Source: Hymenobacter sp. UV11 (GTDB lineage: Bacteria > Bacteroidota > Bacteroidia > Cytophagales > Hymenobacteraceae). Taken from it: a stretch of 64,000 nt of DNA. The stretch spans positions 496,001 through 560,000 of the forward strand of contig NZ_SRII01000001.1 in NCBI RefSeq assembly GCF_004684095.1, read 5' to 3'. A program made the position numbers and the translations under genes. Numbering within the stretch: position 1 is the stretch's first letter; each line of letters starts with the position of its first letter. The notes under the pieces were generated by a model. That model worked only from the letters and a program-made list of their open reading frames with translations, ran no database searches and was not told the origin of the DNA. This document shows positions 50,370 to 58,698 of this stretch, piece after piece.

Positions 50370-50918
50370 GTGACCCTTTCTACCCCGTCTTTTCCCGCGT
50401 GTGATGAGCAGCTGCTGCTGGCCGGCTGCCTGGCGCACGACCGCGCGGCCCAGCAGCAGCTGTACCTGCGCTACAAGACGGCTATGTTTTCGTGCGCCCT
50501 GCGCATCCTCAACGACCGCGCCCTGGCCCAAGATGCGCTGCAAGATGCCTTCGTGGCCGTGTTTCAGCAGCTGGCCACCTTTGAGCAGCGCTCCACGCTC
50601 GGCGCCTGGATTCGCCGCATTGTGGTGCAGATGGCCCTGCAAACCCTACGCCGCGAGCAGCGCATGGAAGTATATGACCAAGAGCGCCATCGCGAGCCGC
50701 TGGTGCCCTGGCACGACGGCCTCACCGGCGAGGCCCTGGCCCAGGCCATTGCCGAGCTGCCGGCCGGCTACCGCGCCGTGTTTTGCCTGGTAGAGGTGGA
50801 AGGCTACCTGCACCGCGAAGTGGCGGAGCTGCTGGGTATTTCGGAGGGCACCAGCAAGTCGCAGCTGCACCAGGCCAAGCGGCTGCTGCAAGTCAAACTA
50901 GCGTTTCTGTACCGATGA
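50370..50918 (+). CDS. ECF-type RNA polymerase sigma factor
   Basis: 182 residues, GTG start. Region 2 is at about 20-95 (QLYLRYKTAMFSCALRILND, AQDALQDAFVAVFQQLATFE), and region 4 at about 120-175 (LPAGYRAVFCLVEVEGYLHR then EVAELLGISEGTSKSQLHQA, a helix-turn-helix that reads the -35 element). It redirects RNA polymerase to a small regulon. Its stop overlaps the ATG of the next gene (ATGA), which encodes a single-pass membrane protein, the usual anti-sigma arrangement. Upstream is an AT-rich stretch of about 90 bases (50225-50325) that probably contains its promoter, perhaps autoregulated. Confidence 0.92.
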   Translation: MTLSTPSFPACDEQLLLAGCLAHDRAAQQQLYLRYKTAMFSCALRILNDRALAQDALQDAFVAVFQQLATFEQRSTLGAWIRRIVVQMALQTLRREQRMEVYDQERHREPLVPWHDGLTGEALAQAIAELPAGYRAVFCLVEVEGYLHREVAELLGISEGTSKSQLHQAKRLLQVKLAFLYR

Positions 50919-51583
50919 GCTTCCCTACCCCCCCACCCGAAGCCGGCTACCCGCACCTGCAGCGGGCCGTGCGCGAGCTGCCAGCCCAGGAGCCTGCCGC
51001 GGCTACCTGGGCCGCCATCGCCGACCAGCTGGCCGGTGAATTGGCCGTGGCGCAGGCCCTACCGCAGCTGCCCACTCACGAGCCCGACGCGGCTACGTGG
51101 GAGCGCGTGGCGGCGCGGCTCGACCACCTGGCGGCCCCCGCGCCCGTAGTGCGGCCCCTGTGGCGCCGCCCGTGGCCGGTGCGCCTGGGCCTGGCGGCCA
51201 CGGTGCTGTTGCTGCTGGCAGTGGGGGTAGGGCAGAGGTGGTTAGGGGGCAGGGCTACCGCACCGCCCCTGGCCGTGGCGCCGCCCGTGCCGGCCGCCGC
51301 GCCGGTACTGGCTGCCCTACCCCCCCCCGCCGCCCCCGACCCGCTGGAGATGGAAGGCGAGGCCTTTATTGACGCGCACTGCACCTCGCTGCCCACGGTG
51401 TGCCAGTCGGGCGAGTTTCAGCAGCTGCGGGCGCAGCTGACGGTGTTGCAGCAGCAGGAGCAGCAGCTGCGCGCCCAAACCCAGCAGCGCGGGGCCACGC
51501 CCCAACTGGTGCGCCGGCAGGTGCAGGTAACTATTCGCAAAGCCTCGGTAACGCGGGAGTTGATTCAACTACTTATCTCATGA
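50915..51583 (+). CDS. Probable anti-sigma factor, single-pass membrane protein
   Basis: 222 residues from ATG 50915. The N-terminal 90 residues form two similar helical units (LQRAVRELPAQEPAAATWAA and LPQLPTHEPDAATWERVAAR); the E/H-EPxAATW repeat is clear. One membrane helix is at about 100-117 (LGLAATVLLLLAVGVGQ), then an Ala/Pro linker and a periplasmic helical tail rich in Gln (VLQQQEQQLRAQTQQRGATP). The position after the sigma factor, with ATGA overlap, and the topology point to an anti-sigma factor. No zinc-binding HxxxCxxC motif is seen, so it is not a classical ZAS protein. Coupled by ATGA to the next gene. Confidence 0.8.
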   Translation: MSFPTPPPEAGYPHLQRAVRELPAQEPAAATWAAIADQLAGELAVAQALPQLPTHEPDAATWERVAARLDHLAAPAPVVRPLWRRPWPVRLGLAATVLLLLAVGVGQRWLGGRATAPPLAVAPPVPAAAPVLAALPPPAAPDPLEMEGEAFIDAHCTSLPTVCQSGEFQQLRAQLTVLQQQEQQLRAQTQQRGATPQLVRRQVQVTIRKASVTRELIQLLIS

Positions 51584-52515
51584 GCCGCGCCCTTCTTTTG
51601 CTGACGGCGGCCGGCCGGGCGCTGCTCGTGGGGCTGCTGGCCTTGCCGAGCCTGGCGGCCCTGGCCCAGGCGCCGGCCCCGCGCAAGGTACAGGTAGTTT
51701 CGCGCACCATCGAGCGCACGCTGGTGTGTCCGGCCGGCACGGCGGTGCGCATCCGGGCCGACAAAGCCACCGTGCGGGTGCAGGGCTGGGACCAGCCCAC
51801 CGTGCGCGTGGTGCTGCGCCTCAGCGCCCGCCACCCCGAGCGCGCCGTGGCCGAAAAAGACCTTGCGGCGGCGCAGTACCGCATTACGCAGCAGGCCAGC
51901 GCCATCGATTTGGTCAACTACGTGGCGCTGCCCGCCGGCGTTCCCGCGCCCGCCAGCGACCTGCGCGCCGACTATACCGTGCTGATGCCCGCCGCCAACG
52001 CCTTGCAGGTGGCCAATACCTACGGCCAGACTGCCCTCACGGGCCTCACGGGTCGGCAGCAGCTCACCCAAGAGTTTGGCCAGGTAACGCTCTCGCAGCT
52101 GCGCGGCAGCCTCGACGCCACCGTGCAGTACGCCGACCTCACGGGCACCGACCTGCAAATGACCTTTTCGTGCCAGGCCGAAAAGTCGTCCCTGTCGTTG
52201 CGCACCGTGGGCGGCAGCTATGCCATTCGCAACCGCTACGGCAGCATTCGGCTGGAGCCTACCGAGGAGCTGACCAGCGTAGTGATAGATGCCGAGCGCA
52301 CGGAGATAACCGTGCTCCCACCCGCGCTAGCGCAGTTTAACTACCAGCTTGTAGCTACCCACGGCACGCTCAACGTGCCCGGTATTGACCTCGGGACCGC
52401 TAAAACTGTCTGGAAATCAAGCGCGCCGGGCCGCCGGCCCTTGCTTCGCCTCACCACCACCTACGCGCCCATCACGCTGCAAGAGTCAGCGGGCGCCTTT
52501 CTCCTGCACCGCTAA
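51580..52515 (+). CDS. Secreted adhesin-like (DUF4097-type) protein
   Basis: 311 residues from ATG 51580. Signal peptide (LLVGLLALPSLAALAQ). The rest is a repetitive beta-structure resembling the DUF4097/DUF2807 beta-helix: VRIRADKATVRVQGWDQPTV, LQVANTYGQTALTGLTG, SLDATVQYADLTGTDLQMTF, YAIRNRYGSIRLEP, and LNVPGIDLG. Such proteins are often encoded in sigma/anti-sigma operons of Bacteroidota and are thought to be surface sensors or adhesins. It overlaps the anti-sigma gene by ATGA and the next gene by one base (TAATG). The operon context suggests it is a target or input of the sigma system. Confidence 0.8.
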   Translation: MSRALLLLTAAGRALLVGLLALPSLAALAQAPAPRKVQVVSRTIERTLVCPAGTAVRIRADKATVRVQGWDQPTVRVVLRLSARHPERAVAEKDLAAAQYRITQQASAIDLVNYVALPAGVPAPASDLRADYTVLMPAANALQVANTYGQTALTGLTGRQQLTQEFGQVTLSQLRGSLDATVQYADLTGTDLQMTFSCQAEKSSLSLRTVGGSYAIRNRYGSIRLEPTEELTSVVIDAERTEITVLPPALAQFNYQLVATHGTLNVPGIDLGTAKTVWKSSAPGRRPLLRLTTTYAPITLQESAGAFLLHR

Positions 52516-53282
52516 TGGCCCTGTTTTTTCGCTTGCCGCTGGGGTGGTTGCCCGTGTTGCTGGCCGGCTGGCTGGGAGGGGTAGGGGGTTGCTCGCCCGC
52601 CGCCGCCCAAACCCGCCCCGACTCCACCACCATCCACTACGAGGAGGAAGTGCTGCCGCCCGCCGAGGCCCCGGCTGCCCCGCGCGTGCAGGTGCAGGCC
52701 CGGCACCTGTGGAAGCTGGGCCTGAATAACCTGTTTTTCCTGCCCGACGGCGGGCCCCGCGAGTTCACGGCTGTACCCCGCGCCGTGCGCTACGGCCGCT
52801 ACGGGCTGCACCTCGGCTACGAGCGCAAGTTGCGGGCGACCTGGACTTTGCTGACCGAAATCAGCCCCTACCTGCTGGACTACGCGCCGGCTGGCTCGGC
52901 ATCGGCCGGGGGGGTAGCCCTGTGCGCCCGGGCGCAGGTGGCGGGCCGCTATTACTACAACCTGGCGCGGCGCCTGCGCCTGGGCCGGCGGGCCGGCGAC
53001 TTTTCGGGTAATTATTTTTCCGTGGCGGTGGGCGCGGGCTTGGGCCAGCAGGCGCACGAAACGGCATGCTTCTTCTACCCGGATAGCGGGCCCTTCGCCC
53101 GGGCCGACGTGGCGCTACTCTACGGCTTGCAGCGCCGGCTGGGCCGTATTGGCTTCGTCGATTTCAACGTCGGTATTCCCTTCGCTCTCAGCCCAGGAGC
53201 TGCTACCACTATCTTCTACCCCAATTTTTCGGGTCCTACCCTGGCCGTGAACCTGCGGGTAGGGCTCTGCCTGGGGCGCTGA
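52515..53282 (+). CDS. Outer-membrane beta-barrel-like protein
   Basis: 255 residues. Signal peptide with cleavage near AAAQ. From residue 60 alternating strands of the barrel type appear (QARHLWKLGLNNLFFLPDGG, YGRYGLHLGYERKLRATWTL, FSVAVGAGLGQ, ADVALLYGLQRRLG), and the last strand is PTLAVNLRVGLCLGR. It is the fourth gene of the ECF sigma operon, one base overlap with the adhesin-like gene. No specific barrel family is recognised. The N-terminal signal also contains GCSP at about 29, which might be a lipobox (VGGC), so lipoprotein processing is an alternative. Confidence 0.65.
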   Translation: MALFFRLPLGWLPVLLAGWLGGVGGCSPAAAQTRPDSTTIHYEEEVLPPAEAPAAPRVQVQARHLWKLGLNNLFFLPDGGPREFTAVPRAVRYGRYGLHLGYERKLRATWTLLTEISPYLLDYAPAGSASAGGVALCARAQVAGRYYYNLARRLRLGRRAGDFSGNYFSVAVGAGLGQQAHETACFFYPDSGPFARADVALLYGLQRRLGRIGFVDFNVGIPFALSPGAATTIFYPNFSGPTLAVNLRVGLCLGR

Positions 53283-53332
53283 GCTGGGGTGCATTAGCTG
53301 CTAATCGTTTTCTACCCACCTTTTTTCTGCTT

Positions 53333-54070
53333 ATGTCTTTCTTCCGTCGTTGCCTGCCGGTTTTTGTCGCCACCGGGTTGCTGCTGCCCGCCGCCCAGGC
53401 CCAGCGGGTAGAGGTAGTGGGCCTAGCGGCCAGCTTCAACATCAGCCAAAGCTGGCTGCGCGAGCCGGGCCTGCAGCTGGGCGCCTACCAGCTGGGTGGC
53501 AACGCGGGCGCGCGCTTCGATGATACGGGCAACCGCTTCAGCGCCTACTCTCGCATTCGGCTGGGTGAAGGCGCCTTCTTCGTGCAGCCCGAGCTGGCCT
53601 ACACCAGCGTGCTCAGCAGCCGCTACGACCTGAGCTACCCCGGCGACCCCGGCCCGCCGAGCGCGCCCGATTACCAGCCACCCACCAGTGGCCCTTTTGG
53701 GTACCGCATCCGGCGGGCCGATGTGGCGGTGCTGGCTGGCTGGCACCTCAACCCAAGATTCTACGTGGTGGCGGGTCCCGTGCTGGCCCGGCAGCTGCGC
53801 CAGCAAATCACCGCCAGCCAAATAGCGAGTAACGCAGTATTCAGCAGCCTCTACGAGGCCGTGGAGCGCCAGCAGCTGTTGGCCCAGGTGGGGGTAGGGC
53901 TGCAGGTGTGGCGCCTCGACCTGGGCCTGCGCTACGAGCAAAGCCTGACGCCCTACTCCCGCCAGATAACCTACGCCGGCCAGACTCAGGGCTTTCACCA
54001 GCGCACCAACCAACTTATCTTCAGCGCCGGGGTGCTGCTCTACGACCGTAGCCGCCGGTGGCGGAAGTAG
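53333..54070 (+). CDS. Outer-membrane beta-barrel protein
   Basis: 245 residues. Signal peptide (CLPVFVATGLLLPAAQAQ). Strand pairs typical of the OMP_b-brl / PorT-like fold follow: GAYQLGGNAGARFDDTG, FFVQPELAYTSVLSS, IRRADVAVLAGWHLNPRFYV, LLAQVGVGLQVWRLDLGLRY and the last FSAGVLLYDRSRRWRK. It lies 50 bp behind the preceding barrel-like gene; the AT-rich gap may hold its own promoter, so membership in the ECF operon is uncertain. Many proteins of this size and pattern exist in Bacteroidota with unknown roles. Confidence 0.75.
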   Translation: MSFFRRCLPVFVATGLLLPAAQAQRVEVVGLAASFNISQSWLREPGLQLGAYQLGGNAGARFDDTGNRFSAYSRIRLGEGAFFVQPELAYTSVLSSRYDLSYPGDPGPPSAPDYQPPTSGPFGYRIRRADVAVLAGWHLNPRFYVVAGPVLARQLRQQITASQIASNAVFSSLYEAVERQQLLAQVGVGLQVWRLDLGLRYEQSLTPYSRQITYAGQTQGFHQRTNQLIFSAGVLLYDRSRRWRK

Positions 54071-54125
54071 GGGTAGGGCGCGGTTTTTTGATAATGCCAG
54101 TACTTCTTATTTCCCTTGTTTTCAG

Positions 54126-54680
54126 ATGAAATACGTCTTCTTTTCGCTACTTGCCACCGGCCTGCTGGGTAACTTGGCTGGCTGCCAGAAAGCCCCCGTG
54201 GTGCCGAGTGAACCGCTAGTATGCACCTTCCAGCTGCTAAACGAGCAAGGCCAGGAATCCACAATATTCGCCGCCGGCCAGAACGTGGTGTTTCGCTACG
54301 AGCTGCGCAACACTACCAACCAGGATATGTACCTGCAGCCGAACATCTTTGAGCCAACTGCTTTCCTGGAGGTGTTCAGCGACGCCAGCAGCCCGGCGCA
54401 GTCTGTGGGCACGCCCTACAGCGGGGGGCTGTGCACGAGCTACCGCGCTTTCTACGTGCTGCCTGCCCACGGAGCCCTCACCCTGACCACGGCCTGGGCG
54501 GCCGCTCCGCAATATCCTGACAGCGAACCTTTTTGCCAGCACGCGGCGAATGGCTATTTGCCCAAGGGCCAATACCACACGGCCGTGGTGCCGCAGCTAA
54601 GCTGGCACTACGGCAGCGAGCCCGACAATAAAGTCGCGCTCGCCGCCCAGGATTACGTGCGCCGCTTCGAGGTGCGGTAG
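54126..54680 (+). CDS. Small lipoprotein with an intracellular-proteinase-inhibitor-like fold
   Basis: 184 residues. Lipobox GNLAGC (Cys20). The mature part is beta-sandwich-like: LVCTFQLLNEQGQESTIFAA, NVVFRYELRNTTNQDMYLQP, FLEVFSDASS ... then a long loop with two Cys (GGLCTSYRAFYVLPAHG, SEPFCQHAANGYLPKGQYHT), perhaps a disulfide. The GQNVVFRYELRN motif resembles BsuPI/DUF4352-like domains; the match is weak. It follows the barrel gene by 55 bp and is convergent with the FKBP gene, with only 4 bp between the stops. Confidence 0.7.
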   Translation: MKYVFFSLLATGLLGNLAGCQKAPVVPSEPLVCTFQLLNEQGQESTIFAAGQNVVFRYELRNTTNQDMYLQPNIFEPTAFLEVFSDASSPAQSVGTPYSGGLCTSYRAFYVLPAHGALTLTTAWAAAPQYPDSEPFCQHAANGYLPKGQYHTAVVPQLSWHYGSEPDNKVALAAQDYVRRFEVR

Positions 54681-54684
54681 CGCG

Positions 54685-55653
54685 CTACTTCACGTTCACC
54701 AGTTCCACGTCGAAGCGCAGCACGGCATTAGGCGGAATGTCGCCGCCCGCGCCGCGCTCGCCGTAGGCCAGCGGTGAGGGGATGAGCAGCATGGCCTTGC
54801 TGCCCTTGGGTAGGGCCGCGATGCCCTGGTCCCAGCCCTTAATCACCTGGCCCGCGCCCAGCAGAAAGTCAAACGGGGTGCCGCCGTGCTTGGCCGACGA
54901 GTCAAACTCCTGGCCGGTGGCCAGCACCGTGCCGCGGTACTTCACGCTCACCGTCTGGCCCTTTTTGGGGGGTAGGCCCTTGCCAAGGGTCGTTACCACG
55001 TACCAGGTGCCGCCAGGCGTTTTCTTGGCTTTGGCCGTCAGCTTATTCTTTTTGAGATAAGCCTGAATGGCGGCGTCATCCTTCACTAACTGCTTGGCGG
55101 CGCGGGCTTTGGCCAGGCGCTCCTGTTCGGCCAGCAGGGCCTGCTGCTTGGCCTGCATCTGCTCGGGGGTGAGCAGCTGCTTGGCCACCACCGTCACGCG
55201 CAAGGCATTGCCCGTCCGCTGGATAAATGGCGGTACCGGCTGCCGCAACGACTTGGCAAACACGGTATCGGCGTTGAAGCGGAAGATGGCGCTGTCGCCG
55301 GGTAGCACCAGGCTCACGGCCTCCTCTATGCTGCCTTTGGGGAGGGTAGGGCCCAGCGGAATGGGCACCGGCTCGGGCCTCATCTGGCGCGTGTCCATCA
55401 GCACCGAGTCGCGGTCGGTGCGGTACTGAATGTACACCAGCAGCACCTGGCCCACACGGCTGGCGTAGGGCACATCGCCGGCTGGGGCCAGGGTCCGGGG
55501 CGCGTAATGCCCCGCCGCATCGCGCCGAAACAGCTTATACTCCGTGCCGCTGGGGCTGCGCTCGAAGCCGGGGGGGGTAGGGGCCTGCGCCCACAGGCAA
55601 GTGGGGCTAGCCAAGGCCACCAGCAGCAGAAAAAGATTCAGAAAGTATTTCAC
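54685..55653 (-). CDS. Secreted FKBP-type peptidyl-prolyl isomerase
   Basis: 322 residues from GTG 55653 (signal peptide VKYFLNLFLLLVALASPTCLWAQ). N-terminal domain of about 180 residues opens with PSGTEYKLFRRDAAGHYAPR and matches the same part of the next FKBP (MEYKIFKNEGGKYESRD). A charged helix (EQERLAKARAAKQLVK) leads to the FKBP domain: GQTVSVKYRGTVLATGQEFDSS, VIKGWDQGIAALPKGSKAML and AYGERGAGGDIPPNAVLRF, with the catalytic pocket residues conserved. It assists folding of exported proteins in the periplasm. GldI, a gliding-motility lipoprotein, has this type of layout. An upstream ATG at 55743 would give a less regular N-terminus. Confidence 0.85.
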   Translation of the reverse strand: MKYFLNLFLLLVALASPTCLWAQAPTPPGFERSPSGTEYKLFRRDAAGHYAPRTLAPAGDVPYASRVGQVLLVYIQYRTDRDSVLMDTRQMRPEPVPIPLGPTLPKGSIEEAVSLVLPGDSAIFRFNADTVFAKSLRQPVPPFIQRTGNALRVTVVAKQLLTPEQMQAKQQALLAEQERLAKARAAKQLVKDDAAIQAYLKKNKLTAKAKKTPGGTWYVVTTLGKGLPPKKGQTVSVKYRGTVLATGQEFDSSAKHGGTPFDFLLGAGQVIKGWDQGIAALPKGSKAMLLIPSPLAYGERGAGGDIPPNAVLRFDVELVNVK

Positions 55654-55752
55654 AGGGAAGTGGGGACTTTGTAAATGGTGCTTGCAAAAAACAAAGCCGC
55701 CACGCCAAAGCGGCGTGGCGGCATAAGTAGTAACTTGATGCAATCGGGTCGG

Positions 55753-56802
55753 CTATTGGCCAGCTGGAGGGGCCATGGAAGTGGGGCCAGCGGCCGGTGC
55801 ATCCTGCACGTTCGTCAGCTCCACGTCGAAGCGCAGGGGCGAGTTGGCCGGGATGGCGGGCGGCGAGCCCTGCTTGCCATAGGCCAGCGACGAGGGGATG
55901 AGGATGGTTGCTTTGCTGCCCTTGCTGAGCTGCTGCAGGGCATCGTCCCAGCCCGGAATTACCTGGCCACGGCCCAAAGCAAACGTGAAGGCTGGCTGGC
56001 CAGGGTGCTTGGCCGACGAGTCGAATTCCTTGCCGTCGAGCAGCGTACCGCGGTACTGCACGGTCACCATCTGGCCGGGCTTGGCGTTGGCGCCGGTGCC
56101 GGGCTGCGTGGTGATAACGTACACGCCGCTTGGGGTTTTCTTGGCGTTGGTCAGGTTATTCTTCTTCAGGTAATCCTGGAGCACTACCTCGTCGGCCTTG
56201 TCCTGGGTGGCGGCGTAGGTGCGCATCTGCTTCTGCTGCTCGGCCATCATCTTCTGTTGGTCGGCCATGGCCTCGGCCATCGCGGCTTCGCGGGGCTGCA
56301 GAGCTACCGCTTTCACAGTCAGGATGATGTAGTTGCCTTTCTTCTTGAGATAAGCTGGCGCCAACTGGTGGGCATTGCGCTTATACAGCGTGTCGGCGTT
56401 GAAGCGGAACACGCCGCTGTCGCCGGGCTGCAGCAACGAGAATGCCTCGGGCTCGGCGCCCAGCTGCTTGGCCGTCAGTGCTTCCAGCGGAATGCGTACC
56501 GGCACGCCAAACTGCCGCTCACGCGACTTCATCATCACCGAGTCGCCCGAAGTGAGGTACTCGATGTGGGCCGACATCACCTTGCCTACCCGGTCCTTGT
56601 AGCCGGGGTCTTCGCCGCCCGCCACGTCGCGCGACTCGTACTTGCCGCCCTCGTTTTTGAAAATCTTGTACTCCATGCCCGACTTAGTCTTGGCAAAGTC
56701 GCCGCCACCTTTACTGCACGACGATAAGAAGGAAGCTACGCTGAGCACGCTGGCCGCCAGGGCCAGCTGCCGGGCCGCGCGGGGCCGGAAGGAAAACTGC
56801 AT
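55753..56802 (-). CDS. FKBP-type isomerase lipoprotein, GldI-like
   Basis: 349 residues from ATG 56802. Lipobox LSVASFLSSC (Cys28). Paralogue of the previous protein: SGMEYKIFKNEGGKYESRDV, long helical linker with AMAEAMADQQKMMAEQQKQM, then the FKBP domain (GQMVTVQYRGTLLDGKEFDS, VIPGWDDALQQLSKGSKATI, AYGKQGSPPAIPANSPLRFD). It is predicted to be periplasmic, attached to the outer or inner membrane. From memory the order ndk / DHH phosphoesterase / GldI-like FKBP recurs in gliding Bacteroidota, so this is the better candidate for GldI of the two. About 100 bp separate it from the secreted paralogue, and 42 bp from the DHH gene, all on the minus strand. Confidence 0.85.
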   Translation of the reverse strand: MQFSFRPRAARQLALAASVLSVASFLSSCSKGGGDFAKTKSGMEYKIFKNEGGKYESRDVAGGEDPGYKDRVGKVMSAHIEYLTSGDSVMMKSRERQFGVPVRIPLEALTAKQLGAEPEAFSLLQPGDSGVFRFNADTLYKRNAHQLAPAYLKKKGNYIILTVKAVALQPREAAMAEAMADQQKMMAEQQKQMRTYAATQDKADEVVLQDYLKKNNLTNAKKTPSGVYVITTQPGTGANAKPGQMVTVQYRGTLLDGKEFDSSAKHPGQPAFTFALGRGQVIPGWDDALQQLSKGSKATILIPSSLAYGKQGSPPAIPANSPLRFDVELTNVQDAPAAGPTSMAPPAGQ

Positions 56803-56843
56803 GAAAACAGAAAGTTGGAATAAAGACGAATTCGGCCTCAAAG

Positions 56844-57899
56844 TTAGGCCACGGGCGGCGCAACCGCTACAGGGGTGGTAGGCGTGCTCACCAGCTGCGC
56901 CTGGTACTGCGGCAGCACGCTCAGAAAGCGCGCCACGGTCTTGTCGAGCGATTCGTTGCTAACCCCGCCCGACGCGTTGTGGTGCCCGCCTCCCTCAAAA
57001 TGATTGCGCGAAAAATCGGCCACCGAAAAATCGCCCACCGAGCGGAAGGAAATCTTCACCGCCGAGCCCCGGTCGATGAAAACGGCCGCCAATACAATGC
57101 CCTCAATGCTGAGTGCGTAGTTGACAAGGCCTTCAGTATCACCGGTTTTGCTCTCGTACTCGCGCAGCTCTTCCTTCGTGACGGCAATGTATGCGGTGTT
57201 GAATTCGCGGTTTACCACGAGCTTATCCTTCAGGATGTAGCCCAGGAAGCGCAACCGGATTTCGGAGTGCGAGTCGTAGATGCGGCGGTGCACCGAGGCC
57301 AGGTCGATGTTGGCGCTCAGCAGCTCGGCAATAATGAGGTGCACGTTGCGCGAGGTGCTGGGGTGCCGAAACGAGCCCGTATCGGTCATAATGCCCGCGT
57401 AAAGCGCCTCGCCCATGCCCTGGTCAATAAGGTCCTGGTCGCCCAGGGCCCGGATAATCTCGAAAATCAGCTCGGCCGTAGCCGCCGCCTTGGGGTCCGA
57501 AAAGCTGACGTCGGCAAAGTTTTCGGGCCGCTGGTGGTGGTCGATGAGCACTTTAGTGCCTGGCGCCTGCCGCACGTACTCGCCCAGCTCGTTGATGCGG
57601 CCCAGGCAGTTGAAGTCGAGGCAAAAAAGCAGCTCGGCCCGGTTCACCAGGTCGCGCACCTGCCGGTCGTTCTGGCGCGGGTCATAAATAACTACCTCGT
57701 CGTTGCCCTGCATCCAGTTGAGGAAGGCGGGGTAGTCGGAGGGCGTTACGACGGTCACGGAATGCCCTTTTTTCTTCAGGTACGTGGCCCAGGCCAGCGA
57801 CGAGCCCAGCGCGTCGGCGTCGGGCTTGTGGTGCGTGGTGATAAAAATCTGCCGGGGCTGGGCCAGCAGATTCTGCAACTCGGATACGGAAGGAAACAT
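56844..57899 (-). CDS. DHH/DHHA1 family phosphoesterase (NrnA-like)
   Basis: 351 residues from ATG 57899. DHH motifs in order: FITTHHKPDADALGSSLAWA (19-38; metal-binding Asp residues), LFCLDFNCLGRI, VLIDHHQRPENF (the DHH at about 118-120), then TDTGSFRHPST, and the DHHA1 signature EGGGHHNASGG at about 303-313. Relatives cut nanoRNA or pAp, or cyclic di-AMP breakdown products; the exact substrate is undetermined. It is upstream of the two FKBP genes on the same strand and divergent from ndk. A longer N-terminus (to 57992) lacks conserved residues. Confidence 0.92.
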   Translation of the reverse strand: MFPSVSELQNLLAQPRQIFITTHHKPDADALGSSLAWATYLKKKGHSVTVVTPSDYPAFLNWMQGNDEVVIYDPRQNDRQVRDLVNRAELLFCLDFNCLGRINELGEYVRQAPGTKVLIDHHQRPENFADVSFSDPKAAATAELIFEIIRALGDQDLIDQGMGEALYAGIMTDTGSFRHPSTSRNVHLIIAELLSANIDLASVHRRIYDSHSEIRLRFLGYILKDKLVVNREFNTAYIAVTKEELREYESKTGDTEGLVNYALSIEGIVLAAVFIDRGSAVKISFRSVGDFSVADFSRNHFEGGGHHNASGGVSNESLDKTVARFLSVLPQYQAQLVSTPTTPVAVAPPVA

Positions 57900-58052
57900 C
57901 GACAACGTGAATGACCTGCGAATGCACTCGAAAAAACGCCCGGTGATTAACCCAGCGCAAATTGGCCGACAAAGGTCGGCATGAATTGGCATTCAACAAT
58001 CAAACCACCCGCGTTGGTTCGGGGAGAGGGGGTAGGGGCCGCCGCCCGCCCT

Positions 58053-58060
58053 TACCTTTG
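58053..58060 (+). promoter_or_regulatory. -7 box for ndk
   Basis: TACCTTTG, 40 bp before the ATG of ndk and 154 bp from the divergent DHH start. Matches TAnnTTTG; the -33 side is occupied by a GGGGTAGGGG word and lacks TTG at the standard spacing. Confidence 0.5.
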
Positions 58061-58099
58061 CCTTACCAATCCAATTAATTTTTTCTAAGTCAAAAAAGA

Positions 58100-58507
58100 A
58101 TGGCAACCAATCGCACCTTCACCATGATTAAGCCCGACGCCGTGGCTGACCAGCACATCGGCGGCATCCTGAGCATGATTGAGCAGGGCGGCTTCCGCAT
58201 TGTGGAGCTCCAGAAAGTAACCCTCACGTCCGAGCGCGCCGGCCAGTTCTACGCCGTGCACAGCGAGCGTCCTTTCTACAACGACCTCGTAAAGTACATG
58301 TCGAGCGGCCCCATCGTGGCGGCCATCCTCGAAAAGGACAACGCCGTAGCCGACTTCCGCACCCTCATCGGCGCCACCAACCCGGCCAACGCCGAGGACG
58401 GCACCATCCGCAAGAAGTACGCGAAGAGCATCGAAGCCAACGCCGTGCACGGCTCCGACTCGGACGAGAACGCCCAAATCGAAGGCGAGTTCTTCTTCAA
58501 GAAGTAG
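58100..58507 (+). CDS. ndk: Nucleoside-diphosphate kinase
   Basis: 135 residues. N-terminal [18 protein letters not shown] with the KPD motif (11-13), [17 protein letters not shown], and the active-site His117 in NAVHGSDS, which is phosphorylated in the ping-pong transfer of gamma phosphate between nucleotides. The length is that of the short bacterial form. It is monocistronic: divergent from the DHH gene, and followed by palindrome B4 and an intrinsic terminator. It supplies (d)NTPs, working with the nearby thymidine kinase (46.2 kb) and the nucleoside permease (59.8 kb) in a broad sense. Confidence 0.97.
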   Translation: MATNRTFTMIKPDAVADQHIGGILSMIEQGGFRIVELQKVTLTSERAGQFYAVHSERPFYNDLVKYMSSGPIVAAILEKDNAVADFRTLIGATNPANAEDGTIRKKYAKSIEANAVHGSDSDENAQIEGEFFFKK

Positions 58508-58521
58508 GCCCTACCCCCTCC

Positions 58522-58612
58522 CGTCTGTCATGCTGACGAAGGAAGCATCTTATCACCGCTGAACAACTCGTTCGAACCTGATAAGATGCTTCCTTCGTCA
58601 GCATGACAGACG
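58522..58612. repeat. Family B palindrome, copy B4
   Basis: CGTCTGTCATGCTGACGAAG pairs with its mirror ending CAGCATGACAGACG over about 34 bp. It is a divergent member: the outer GTCATGCTGA is kept, but GAAGGAAGCATCTTATCA replaces the middle and the inner TTACTAA hairpin is missing (centre GAACAACTCGTTCGAACC). It lies 14 bp after the ndk stop. Confidence 0.88.
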
Positions 58613-58613
58613 A

Positions 58614-58651
58614 GAAAAAGCCGCTCTGCACAATGTAGAGCGGATTTTTCT
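58614..58651 (+). terminator. Intrinsic terminator after ndk
   Basis: AAAAAG-CCGCTCT (from 58615) and AGAGCGG-ATTTTT form a stem around CACAATGT-type bases with a T-run to TTTCTTT. It directly follows palindrome B4, which therefore need not be the terminator. Confidence 0.75.
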
Positions 58652-58698
58652 TTATACTCAAAGCAGACTTTTTTTATACCAATCTTGTATCGACGAGC

